Made by a program: the position numbers and the translations under genes. A DNA stretch of 64,000 nucleotides, taken from NCBI GenBank assembly GCA_028023455.1, contig JAQFVV010006473.1, positions 608,702-672,701 on the forward strand, in the 5' to 3' direction. The stretch comes from Epiperipatus broadwayi. Its lineage: Eukaryota; Onychophora; Udeonychophora; Euonychophora; Peripatidae. Each line of letters starts with the position of its first letter. The first letter of the stretch is position 1. The notes under the pieces were generated by a model. That model was not told where the DNA came from, did no database searches, and saw nothing but the letters and a program-made list of their open reading frames with translations. Of the stretch, positions 1-11,650 are shown in pieces.

Positions 1-3000
1 TTTACCTTTGAGCCATTCAACATTAAAAAAGCAATGAAATTATCATCAACTGAATGTCCATAAAATTAAATATAAATCCCAATTCATATAACTGGTCATA
101 TACATGAATTCAGGTCAGGGACCAAGAGCTCTATAACTGTTACTGTGAGCAAGAGATAAATAAATAAATAAAACATAATATTTTAAACCTATTTTGAAAT
201 TAAATAAATTCCTTAAAATAACTTAAACAAATATAGATTTATTAATAACAAAATTAAATTAAGGTCTGTTGAGTTATAAATATAAATTTAGTAAATCATA
301 TGCTATTACATTATAATTTACATATATCTCAATAGGTTTACATAAAACACACTTATGTATAAGCATACAGACATGCCTGTATAAAAAAATCAATTCATTT
401 TAATTCATAAGTATGTGTTGTCTATATGACATGCATCCATATAATCACACAGATGTGCTGTAACATATTTGAATTGTCATATAATAATAAATAAGTAAGC
501 TATCACAATTTAATGATACATAAATAATTATTTTAACATATATGTGGTTGATGACTGATTTTAATATATATGGTCGTATTCATTCCAATGTGTGTACACA
601 CTGACGTATATATCCTAATGATATTTCATTAGTTAATAAATAAACTTATTAAATAAAATATTTTTATTACTAATTATAATTACTTTTACTGAATTACACT
701 TTTTAAAAGATTAAAGAAAGTTTTTTTCCTTTAAAAAATCCTGCAATAAAAGTTTCTTTACCCCCTTTTTTTCAAGTTACTTTTAAGCATAAACTTAAAA
801 AAGGTTACTAGAAAATTTTTTTAAAAACTCTTTGGCTTTTTTGCTTTCATTATAATATTTAATTAATCAAAACTGGAAAAAATCCTTTATAAATGTTAAC
901 AGGAAGAAAATGTCTGGAAACCAAATATCATTTATTTAAATACAAAGTAGAATTTTATATATACACAGCTATTTTAATTTTTCTTTTGTGTACTAACATA
1001 ATATTATAGACTATGTTTGATACTAATGACAAAATGTCAGGCAGTTTTAAAACTAGAGATAGAGGCAACTCAAATGTTTGGAAAACTATTTTAGAGATGC
1101 TCAATGAGTTAAAAAAATGAAATAATGGCTAATTCTTCCAAACTAGATGCCAGCTCTAAGGAACTCAATTCAAAAATAAATGCCAACTTAAAGAGTTGAA
1201 GAAGGCAAGTTCAAAAATTTTTAAAGTATTAAAAACCAGAATCACTAATGAATTAAAAAGATCTAGAGGTGAAGCCATTGTATTCATAATAGAAAATAAA
1301 ATACTGTACCAAGCAATGATATGTGACTTAGATGAAACTATAAAGTAAATATGCACTGTGATGTAAGCAATTGTGAGTAATAGTTTTGGATTTGAAGAAT
1401 CCCATGATGATAATAAATAGAAATAGAGAAGATAGAATAATATAAATTGCAAGTTGATATAACTATTGATTTTGAGATCACTAATTTTTTAATGGATGGT
1501 GGTAAAAGTAAATGTGCTTTAAGAAGAAAACACAAATCAAGGGAAAGGCATATGAAAATAAGATACAGGAGAGATAAGGTTTATAAGGCTACAAATGTTG
1601 TGATTGCTGACAATTTAGTAAAAGAAGATAGAGGTTATTTTAGGCCATAAAGTAACATAAGTTACATATATTTTAATGGGTTAAGCATGACCAAACTAAT
1701 AGATGAAGCAACATAACTATTGAAAGGTAGACAAAAGGCAAAACAGTGTTGAGAGATTTGTTCATGTTATTCTATGACTGATACTGGTTGATCAGACACA
1801 AGTTTTTTATTTCATGATAACATCAACATTGAAATTATAATGTTTTATCAAAGAGATAGAAAAGATGTAAATAGGTACAGGTCCAATGATGTCTCATTGA
1901 ATGATAATAATAATTTTATCTGGTATAAGAAAATTGTATTTTTTGATAAGTTTCAAAACAAATATGTTGATGGAAATTCACATCACTTGCATGATGTTCT
2001 TGACCTATTTTATAAGTATCCTGTGAGAGTGAAAGTCAAAGTTATAAGGTTTTTGTTAATAATCTTTAAGTTTGTCAAAACTTATGTCTATACGTTCATA
2101 ATCTTAATTTATAGGAAAGGATTTTACAATTCTGTAGGTTCCATACCTGTTATATTGTTATAAATTAAAGTAGGTTAGCATTCGATTATGTGAAGGCCCA
2201 TTTATATATTTAGTAGTATAAAATTTACATATATATGTTAATTAAATAGTTTAATTGTGCTAAGTCCAATTAGAAAATCAGGATTAAATTAAATCACATG
2301 TTAATCACTCACAGGAATAATGAATACAATAAATTTTCAGATTATATAAAGGACCCTATAGGATATAGAAAAATATTGGAGAAAATGCCTATATGATTGA
2401 TATACCAGATGGGATGAGAGAGACTTACAATGCCCAAAGCCTTAGTCGAATGTGCCAGGAGTAATTAGCATTAATTCATCTTGTCCATATATTTTATTAG
2501 TGCTTAACAAAAATTTATAGTTAATTAGCTCAATCTTAGTGTAAGTAAGACTTCACTTGATTAATTCTTTCTATAGAGACAGCAGTTAGGTTTGTGGCTT
2601 TAACATGTATATAGTAAAGTATACAATAATTTACTAGTGTTATGTATAGCTGTTAGTGGGGTTAATATTATTTTGTTAGGGAAAGGGTGTTGGAAGGATT
2701 CAAATAGTCCAGTGCTTACTTGATTTTGTATCAAGTTATGTTTACTATTATGACTTAATTTTCTTTTTATTGACATTTATAAAATTAATCTTTTATCTAA
2801 GAATAACAAAAAGAAAACAGTAACAATAACAAAAAAATGAAAATAAAATAAATATGTAAATTGTATTAAAATAATATAAAAATAATAACTAAAAGTAAAC
2901 AAAAAATACTTGCGTATTTGTTAGTTATTTACATCTTAATTTTTTCTTATATATATATAATCATTCTAAAATATTCCAGTATAATTACTTATGCCATTGT

Positions 3001-3012
3001 TATCATCTATAA
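1..3012. other. AT-rich intergenic sequence, no gene recognised
   Basis: I read both strands and found no protein family, RNA gene or clear repeat boundary. Two short + strand open frames (1447-1650 and 1840-2163) are lysine/tyrosine-rich, match nothing I know and look like chance frames in AT-rich DNA. The stretch could be the worn 5' part of the LINE whose reverse transcriptase starts near 4490, but I saw no endonuclease motif to support that. Confidence 0.5.
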
Positions 3013-3446
3013 TTCAGGGATGTCCAACCTTTAACTTGATGCGAGCCAGTTGAGAATTTAAAAAAATTTGGAGAGCCATAATTATATATTGCATTTTTCA
3101 TATTACATTTATAAACATAATTCACAAACTAAAAAAAAAAACCTGGTGTAATATGTTAAAAAGAAAAAAAATATAAATACATTTTATTTATATATTAAAA
3201 ATTTGGTAACATACATATAAATTACAATTACAGGAAAAGTATATTTTAATTATTTTATTTAATGTGAAACCTGACATTGCATATCGTTACCGTTTGTATT
3301 GTAAAAATGTTTATTTTTTAGTGTGTGCATGTGGCGTCAAGGAACAAAATATTTTATCAATTTTTCTTGAAGAGTGCAATGTGAGCCACATTAAATGGTT
3401 GCGCGAGCCACATGTAACTCGCGAGCTATGGGTTGGGCATCTCTAA
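3013..3446. mobile_element. Non-autonomous hAT-type DNA transposon
   Basis: The ends are inverted copies of each other: the left begins CAGGGATGTCCAACC near 3015 and the right ends GGTTGGGCATCTCT near 3444. Just inside both ends lie sub-repeats around GCGAGCCA / GAGCCACAT. The flanks carry a near-perfect 8-bp target duplication, ATCTATAA on the left and ATCTATAT on the right. An 8-bp duplication and a TIR of this kind are characteristic of hAT elements. At about 430 bp there is no space for a transposase; the small + strand frame at 3264-3446 is just the element read through. Exact ends are uncertain by one or two bases. Confidence 0.75.
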
Positions 3447-4115
3447 TCTATATCATCAATAAAGGATTAAAACATACACATTCATAATATATGAAAAAAA
3501 ACAATTTTTTGTTTTGCTCTGTTTAGTGCAGTGAAGGAAATTTAATAGAAAACTAATAACTTATTAAGTTTGCTCTTATGAATGGCAAGATACTTTTCCA
3601 TTTACATCTTGCATAATTGACATGATGCACTAGAAAGCAAATGACCTATCTAAGGAACTTTCCATTTTCTTGTCTATACTTTCCATCCTACATCACTGGA
3701 TGACTGGGAACATAGACATGCATAGCTAAAAAAGAAAATTGTATGTTTAATCAACTCATCCCAATCTAACCCTTTTATTGTTTTATTAAATATGAATTTT
3801 TTACCCACAGATAGGTAGAACCATAAGGACAGGTAGCAGTTATTATAATCATTATATTTTAACGATATTATAAGACAATACACACTCATTAATTAATATA
3901 CATGTATATGTAATAATATTATAATTCAATGATAATATTATAATTCGATGTCTGTATTTCTTGAAATCAATTTATGTAATCTTATAATTGAATATTTATA
4001 AATACAGTAACTAAATATATGTAAAGTATCACTTTAAATTTTTTTATCTACTTAGGAGCACTTTTGACTATCCTCATAGTCTTTGAGAACTAATGCTTTG
4101 AAAGGCTAATCTTCC
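3447..4115. other. Intergenic, nothing recognised
   Basis: AT-rich sequence without a recognisable gene or repeat. The minus-strand frame at 3674-3889 has no family features. Confidence 0.5.
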
Positions 4116-4432
4116 AACAATTCTGTGATCTTAAAGTTTACTTCCTGTCTGTTAATTAAGTCTTGTTTGTATTTGTATATTAGCATAGATTTCCTTATTT
4201 TCTTTTTGTTGTTATATTTTTCAATTTGCAATATTTTTACATTATTATAATTGAAACAAAACCATAAATATACGACTTATTATGGTTTTAGTTTCAATTA
4301 TAATAATATAAAAATATTGCAAATTGAAAATTATAACAACAAAAAAAAAATAAAGAAAGTTGTGCTAATATACAAATACAAACACAACTTAATTAACAGG
4401 CAGGCAGCAAACATTAAGATCACAGAATTGAG
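4116..4432. mobile_element. Palindromic MITE-like element
   Basis: The two halves are imperfect reverse complements. The left arm runs from about 4118 to 4265 and the right arm from 4283 to 4431. Matching landmarks include ATTCTGTGATCTTAA at 4121 against its complement ending near 4429, TGTTAATTAAG in both arms, and a long match around CAATTTGCAATATTTTTA. The loop is only about 15 bp (near 4266-4282), so the transcript would fold into a single hairpin. No coding capacity. It lies just 5' of the LINE fragment. The superfamily is not identifiable because no clear target duplication is visible. Confidence 0.75.
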
Positions 4433-4484
4433 GTGATGACTTTTATAGTAATATGTTTATTTGATCTACTCATTTGTGTTTGGA

Positions 4485-6195
4485 CAAAAACATTCAGCTT
4501 ACTGAAGCTAAAACAGCTTTTTATAATCTTAAAAATGGAAAGACTGCTAATCATGATGAAATACTAAAAAAATTTAAAATATGGTTATGATGTGTTAGAT
4601 TCAAAATATTGGAAATTTTAGAAATATCTGTACCCATAAAAGTTGTGCCCTTAACATTATGGATGCTTTTTATTGATACAATTTTGAAAACAAGGGTAAT
4701 AGACAAGCTTGCAGTATGTACCAAGGAATATCATTATTATTCACTACAGCATAAATACTTTGAAAAATTTGGTGAATATGTTGCTCTCCATCATAAATAA
4801 ATAGTTTTCAGGGACTCAGTGTAGTATTAAAGAATAAAAAAGCACTATGGACATGTTTTTGTTGCCTAGAAAATGCAAGAAAAGTGCTGAAAACAAAGGA
4901 GTGATTTTGTAAATTGCTTTTATTCATTTGGTCATAACATTTATTTCAGTTAATGGAACAGGCCTATGACATTGTTTAAAATCATTGGTTGTTGATCAGA
5001 ATTTATTCATATTATACATCATCTAAGATGGAAGGAGAAGAAATATTATTACTGTAGGTGGAAAATCTGAGAGATTTAAAATAAAAACTGGCATTAAAGA
5101 AGGATGTGCAATTACTTCAAAATTATTTTAAATTTTTATGCCAGCGATCATTAGAATTGTTTGTAGATGGCTTAATCAAACAGGTATTAAGATAAGATAT
5201 ATGTGAGATGATAGAATTTTGAATTTGACTCACTTAAAAGCAGCAAAAACTTCTTTGATTTTGCATTTACAGTATTCTGATGATTGACTTATTTTTGCCT
5301 GTTCAAAAGATGATTTACAGAATGTACTTAATATTTTGAATGCAACATATAGAGGCATTGATTATTAATTAATGTTTAAACAATCCATATTATTTATTAG
5401 CCAGATTCAGAAAATTCTCAGCAATTTTTAATTTGCATGGTTATTAACAAAAATGTAAACTAGTTTAAATACATTGGTAGTTTTATAAATATAAAGTTGG
5501 ACTTAAATGAAGAGAAAAATCGAATTCCAATATAGTGCAACTTCTTTTGAAAAGTAAAAAGATAGAATATTTCATCACATAAAAATAATCATTGCAACTA
5601 CTTTATCTGCATATAGAGCTGTTATTTTACCTAATTTATTTTATGGCAGAGAAACTTGGACATCCTATCAGGGCAATATAAAGGCATTAGAATTTTTTTT
5701 ATTAACATATGCTCTGTAAAATTTTAAAAATACATTGGCAAAATGATAACACCAGTTAATATGTTCTTTAAACTTGTTGGATATAATACTATGGAATTCA
5801 CTATTATAATATCAACTTATTTTTGTGTTAGATATGTAAAATGATTGAATACTATATGGTCTAAAAGAATGTTTTATGGTGAACATGAACGAGATTTTTA
5901 TGGGGAAGGTAGCTTCCATCTATATTATAAGTATTATCTCAAAGTCATTTTAAGAATTACAATGTTAATTGTATCTATTGCAAAGACATGACAGGGAAAA
6001 TAATACATTGAAGAGCTACAATTAGAGATTGATTTGAAATATTTTATAAAGAAAAGTTTTCTCCTGAAGAAATTAAAAGAGCATATTATAAAATATTAAA
6101 TATTAGAAAAGTGGATCAGCATGTTATTTATGTGGACATATTTGTGATTCACAGATTGATTGTATGGAGTTGAAAAGCTCATGCTCATTTATAAT
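4485..6195 (+). pseudogene. Decayed LINE reverse transcriptase (APE-type non-LTR retrotransposon)
   Basis: Translating in shifting frames gives an ordered series of LINE landmarks. The RT start AFYNLKNGKTANHDEIL lies at about 4500-4565. FKIKTGIKEGCAI (RT palm, usually GvrQGC) is at 5070-5112. QYSDD, the catalytic box usually YADD, is at 5268-5284. AVILPNLFYGRETWTSY is at 5620-5670 (usual form tLLYGsETWtl). KRMFYGEHER is at 5863-5893. A C-terminal zinc-binding motif, SACYLCGHICDSQID, is at 6116-6160. The order and spacing match the RT plus C-terminal domain of metazoan LINEs that end in a C..C zinc motif. Many stops and frameshifts interrupt it, so it is dead. No upstream endonuclease could be read. 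I do not assign a clade. Confidence 0.85.
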
Positions 6196-6239
6196 AGATG
6201 TTTATTATTATAATATTGCATGATATATAACCATCAAAA

Positions 6240-6830
6240 CTTCACATGATCACCATTTCTCATGCTGTTAATAAGAATACCAAACTCACCATACAGTAGT
6301 GCAAACCAAGTGCAAGCTTTCATAATCAATGGATGCAGAAAGGTTTGTGCATAAAATCCATATCTATAACCTAATTATCCAATATCCTCACACTAATTTC
6401 TAGCTTGAGGCTTTAATTATTGAGGAGCATTGGATTTGAGAGCACTGTACCTAGAACATAGAATCTAATGCAACCCTTCTTCCATCACCTTTTATCTATT
6501 TGGGTACTATAAAGTTAAGAGTCCAAGATGTACTCCTAGATTTATATAGATAACCAAATAGGTAAATTGTGGTTCCTGGAGAGGTTGTATTAGAACCTAA
6601 AATCTAGGTCCAATGCTCTCAAATTCACTCACTGATGAAAGCCACAAGATAAAAATTAGTTTAGAGATGTTGAATGAGTAGGCAATATATAGGTATTTTA
6701 TGCACAAACCTTCATACATCCATTGATTACAAAGACTTGCACTTGGTAACATTACTATATGGAGAGTTTGGACTCTTCTTGTATGATATACTCATACTAT
6801 GGAACCACATAAAATATACTAATAACCAAA
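6240..6830. mobile_element. Inverted-repeat element, family 1, copy 1
   Basis: The left arm (about 6260-6480) and right arm (about 6570-6810) are imperfect inverted copies. Both contain CAAGTGCAAG, AATCAATGGATG, GGTTTGTGCATAAAAT and GAGAGCA(C/T)TG in matching order. The central ~90 bp is the loop. A related copy starts near 9850, and the outer left end (ATGATCACCATTTCT, 6246) reappears in reverse complement at the right end of that copy, which supports a real terminal inverted repeat. No open frame of interest. It begins directly after the LINE 3' end. Confidence 0.7.
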
Positions 6831-8694
6831 AAAAAAACTAATTGATAATAAATTAAGTTGCATGTTTATTTATGAATTTATAGTAAAAATTGTATCAAAT
6901 ATATACACAGAAAAAATTTATTTAGAAAAGAAATAAAATATACATATTTTTTACTGAATTTATGAGTAAGAAGCATTTTAAATAGAAATGTAAAATAATG
7001 TATTTAACAGTCAAGTAATTCAAAATGAATAGGTCTTGCTCCATAACTTAGAATGGAAGAGCATTGAAAGTAAAACATAAACATAAACAATCTATTGCTA
7101 TGTTCTCATGTTATAGCACCAATCATAATGAAAAAATAATGAAATGTCAAACTTATAATTGCTTGTATTTTAAAAGATTATTCTTTGGTTTGTGAATATT
7201 TTTTGTCATTTTTATTTTTCCTTAAATGAATTTCAATTTGAAATTTTATTTCTTATGGATTGCTTTCATGGAACACATTTTTAACCATTAATTATTTTAT
7301 GGTTTATTGCTATGTTTGATAAAATGCTATTTATTTTTGTGCTTTAATTTAATTTAATTATAAATTAGTTTCAAAAATGATTTTTTGTTGATTTTTTAAG
7401 CATCAGTTGGGATTTACAAGTGCTAAACTATAATTTGAATATATCCCTATCATCTAAAATTTAGATCCTTTTGTACTGAAGCTGAAATTTCTATAAATAT
7501 AACATCTATTTCATTTTTTTCTTTCATTATTTAATGCCTATATTCATTTTATGTAATTTTTTAATTGTATCATGTTCAGGAAATCATATCATATTTAATG
7601 ACTAATTTAAAAACCTTTTTATTGGTTTTTTTTCCTTTTATAAACTACATTTACTTATAGCATATTATCACCTACTATAATAATCTCTATTATTAACATC
7701 CCAGTTTTATCCAATAAATGGTCAAAAAATAAACATAAATGACTAAAAGCACTACAGTAAACAAAAAAGGAAGAAAAATGAAAGATTAAAGAAAGAATTT
7801 ATATGTGGAATGAGCTAAAATTTTATTCTATAGAGTAACTTGAGTATTTTTGACTAGATACTATTTATTGGTTATTTACATTTAACCTTTTCATCTGAAG
7901 ACCATTAAAAGTTTAAATTTTATTAATAATCCAAGTGCAATACTTGATGTCTTGGCATTGTAAACATTAAATATTTACAAAATAGGCAATTTAATCATTT
8001 AACAGATAATTACATTTATATTCTTATTTTTATTACCAGGGCACTAACATTTAACTAATATTGATTAATCTAGAACATTTATCTTTCAAATACTAACATC
8101 CAGATGTCCATGTACCAAACGATATGATGAAATTCTTATCTGAAAAAAAAAATACCAAACCTGCTTGTGATGGGAAACTTTTGTAAAATTTACCTGATCC
8201 AGATTCAATCTTCAGATTTTGGCCCTGAGAAATTAAAAAAAAACCCATAATAACTATGTATTAATAGTTGGAAATAAAATTTTTAGGTTAATCTAAGTTA
8301 GTTAGATGAATATAACGCGATAGTAGTACTAATGTAATTGTCTCTACTTCTAGCAGTGAAGACGTCATGGTTTGGGTATAAAGAGCATATAGTTTAATCG
8401 TTTTTTTTCACGTTATCTTAAAATCATTTTATTCTATTATGATTTCTATAATTATATTTCAATTAATGAAGGAAAATATTTATTATATTGTGTTTATTCT
8501 TCTTTTATTAATAAAAAAATCATCACTAGATTTATAGTTAAATATATATTTATAATTAAATACTGTTAGTTTTTAATTCTTTTTTTAGTGATTTATTTGC
8601 CAAAAATCCTTAATCTCTAATTTAGTATTTTCCTGACTGCTTTCCAACTTTTAACAGCTGTGACTCTTCTAAAACAGAACTACAGTTAAAATTT
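6831..8694. other. Intergenic, nothing recognised
   Basis: AT-rich sequence with short A and T runs. No gene, RNA or repeat boundary seen on either strand. Confidence 0.5.
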
Positions 8695-8696
8695 TA

Positions 8697-9115
8697 CAGA
8701 TTTAACAAATTAGATAAAAAAAAACTCGTATTCATTGCAATAATCAAGAACAGGTTTATTCAGTTCTTTTTTTTTTTTATTAATTCTTTTCACCATCAAA
8801 TATCAATATATATATATATAACACCTTTCATTAACAAAAACTATTTGTAAAGATTCAAATTAAAAATAGAATAAATAGTAAACATGGTATCGATGTATTT
8901 TGAAGAATATTTTTAGCATCTATACCATGTTTAATATTTATTCTATTTTTAATTTGTATCATTGCGAATAGTTTTTATTACCGAAAGGTGATATATATAT
9001 ATATATATTGATATTTGATGGTGAAAAGAATTAATAAAAAAAAAAAAACTCAATAAATCTGTTCTTGATTATTGCAATGAATACGAGTTTTTTTTTTTTA
9101 TATATATAAAATCTG
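8697..9115. mobile_element. Palindromic Tc1/mariner-type MITE
   Basis: A 419-bp near-complete palindrome. It starts CAGATTT and ends AAATCTG, with TA on each side (8695-8696 and 9116-9117), the target duplication of Tc1/mariner elements. Inside, ACTCGTATTCATTGCAATAA (8726) is mirrored by its complement near 9086, and a second mirrored block (AAAATAGAATAAAT / ATTTATTCTATTTT) brackets a loop around 8885-8935. The loop itself holds a small inverted repeat (AAACATGGTAT / ATACCATGTTT). No coding capacity. Confidence 0.85.
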
Positions 9116-9849
9116 TATTAATGAATGTATAAATGTTTTTTTGTAAGTCTGTCATGTGTCAATTCACAACTATTCTACCATTAATAAATCATAAGAGTTG
9201 TCCATAACTGTCACATGTCAAATATATCAAGTATGTATTTAATAATTTAAATTTAAATTTAGCTTTATTAACATCTTCCCAAGTTTATTTATGAACTACC
9301 CAAACAAGCTGGATTGTTTCAAACAATTTTTTTTGTCAATTGCAATTTCTCACACTTACTTATATAAGATTAAAATCTTGTGATTAATTTATATTAAATC
9401 TTAAAACAAATTTGCTAAAGTGATTAATTAAAAAAAAACAATTATAAAAATGACAACCTTATTGTTTATAAAAACTGTAATTTTTTTTACAGTAATTATT
9501 GAAATCTTTTGTTTAATTTACATTAAATCTTAAAAAAATTATTAAAGCAACCAATTAAAAAAACGATGGCCTTTCCAAGGCCAGGTGCATGTGGTAATTG
9601 TATAATTAGCTATGAAATTTTTATTTTTTAAATGATAATATTATCTACAAATATTAAAATATATATATACAAGTTTAAATTACAAAGACAAACATATGTA
9701 CAAACCATGGAAATATATTATTGGGTACTGAAAAAAGTGAACTACATAAAAAATAGCAGTTCTTATGAGTAAAAGTTCAATTAATTTGTAATTACCACAA
9801 GATTCCATGTTTTTGGAAAATATTAATCTCAATCTAAAATCATATGATA
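9116..9849. other. Intergenic, nothing recognised
   Basis: AT-rich sequence. The minus-strand frame at 9680-9880 has no recognisable features. Confidence 0.45.
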
Positions 9850-10232
9850 TTGTATAAAACAGGGAAAACTCTCTATACATATTGCCACTCAGTGCAAGCC
9901 AGAGTAATCAATGGATGCCAGAAGGAATGTGCATAAAATCCCCATCTAGTTCCTACTCATCCAATATCCCCAGACTAGTTTCTAGTTTGTGGTCTTCATC
10001 AGTGAGGAGCCTTGGATCTGTGAGCACTGCACCTAGATCTTAGAATCTAATGCAACCATCCAGTAGCCATCTTTTATCTCTATTTGAAAACACCATAATA
10101 TTTTCAATCCAAGATCATCAACTTATATAGTCATATAGCTAAATGCAGTTCACTACCCATACATTTTGCCTGTTTTAATAACAATTAAGGGCAAGCATAA
10201 GAAATGGTGATCATGTGATGTTATATGATATT
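9850..10232. mobile_element. Inverted-repeat element, family 1, copy 2
   Basis: Shares long stretches with the left arm and loop of the element at 6240-6830, in the same orientation: GTAATCAATGGATG (9904), GTGCATAAAATCC, CATCAGTGAGGAGC, AGAATCTAATGCAACC and a CCATC-TTTTATCT loop block. Its right end near 10203-10225 (AGAAATGGTGATCATGTG) is the reverse complement of the left end of copy 1. It therefore keeps both termini but has lost most of the mirrored right arm. Confidence 0.7.
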
Positions 10233-11030
10233 GTATAACTAAAAAATGTAGACTACCATGTTTTGTTTTATTCTTGGGTTTATTTTTGAGTACATTGTAC
10301 TTTTTATTATTATTATAATAGAATAGCATGCAAGCCATGTAGTTCTAAAGGTGTGAATAATTATGAATCCTTTATAGTGAGGAAAATATCATATGTTTTT
10401 AAAGCAATTGCTTAAGGTTAATTGTGTGCTGAATGAAAGACAAGTGGCAAAAGTAGAAAGTATGAACAGGATTTAAAAATATATGTAAGTTCTTCTGGGT
10501 AATTATTATATAAGATATATATGGATTTGAGATTTAACTTGAATCTATTAATGAGCTATATTTTGGTTAGAATTCTACTCATAGTAGGGTAAAAAGAAAT
10601 TTTAACTATAACTAATGAACACAAAGGTTTTTGTACATAGATATTTATAAGAATAAAATAACTTTTTAAATCTCTAAGTGAGATACCTACAAAAATTTGA
10701 TATTATATTGGTTTAATAAATTAGCATGCTTAAAAGCATATGTAAAAAAGGATCTTCAGTCATATAGAAATGAAACAATAAATGATATTGGGGGAGAATG
10801 GTATTGAAGATTGCATTACTTAGACTTGCAATACATGTTTTTCCTGTAATATAGATTACAAAAATATAGAACATATCAAATAAAATCTCTTTTGCAGGTG
10901 GCTAATCATATAATTTTTAATGATAAAGATGTAAGAATGAGTCCTAATGCATGATTTTATTATAGGCATGAGCTTTAGTAAGAAACTGTTTTACCAAAAG
11001 TAGCATTTATTATATGAACTTTCATAATGG
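10233..11030. other. Intergenic or eroded Gypsy 5' part
   Basis: No readable gene. Because the Gypsy-type reverse transcriptase starts just downstream, this stretch may be its eroded upstream pol, but I found no protease or gag motif. Confidence 0.35.
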
Positions 11031-11650
11031 TTTAAAATTTTTTTCTGAGCAAAATGCTTTTATTTTCATGGCACATCTGCCAATGTGAGATGATTCAAAT
11101 GACGATTTCACTAAGTTTAGACAGATTGTTTGATATGCCAAAAACAATGAAGAGGTATCTGTGAAGAATGTTGGTAACTTATACCGTTTTAGACCACTGT
11201 GACACAGATAATTTGTAAAATTGTATTGTGGAACCAGTCAGTGATGAATTATAATATGAAAAACAAGGGAAATACTCTTATGATCTGTGAAGATTATCAA
11301 GTCATTATCAACAAAAGATATATATTGAGAAGTACTTCCAAAATGTAAAAGAAATTTACCTTCTCTGAAATATTCAATGTTTAATCTATATAAATTGCAA
11401 ATACTAATGATATAAACAGTAAATCCTGTGGAATACTGTGACTAGCTTTGAAAGATGTGTATAGATGCATATAAATCATTAATTTCTAATGGTGTATAGT
11501 TTTGGTTGGCAAAGTGGAAGTTTATGTAGAGTGCTGAACAGATATTTCCAATTGTCAGATCAAAAGAAATCTTAAAGTTTATTTGGATGCAACATAATTT
11601 GTGCTCTATTTTGAAAATGGTATCAATTATTGTATTAAAAGAATAAATTA
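11031..11650 (+). pseudogene. Decayed Ty3/Gypsy-type reverse transcriptase
   Basis: The translation CIVEPVSDEL at 11221-11250 matches the GIVEPV motif that opens Gypsy reverse transcriptases. It is followed at the correct spacing by NKGNTLMICEDYQVIINK (11262-11316), which matches the usual KkdGsiRiCgDYKvtiN block. A frame reading FTFSEI (near 11356) sits where the FsklDL motif belongs. Stops and frame changes interrupt it. Further downstream to about 14.0 kb I could not read RNase H or integrase with confidence. A GGGGGGAA purine tract followed by TGTGATAC at 14021-14036 looks like a polypurine tract plus LTR start and could be the 3' border. Confidence 0.65.

Noticed and set aside
1840-2163. 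107-residue + strand frame
   Set aside because: Low-complexity Lys/Tyr/Asn/Val composition, no motif, and no upstream context for a gene.
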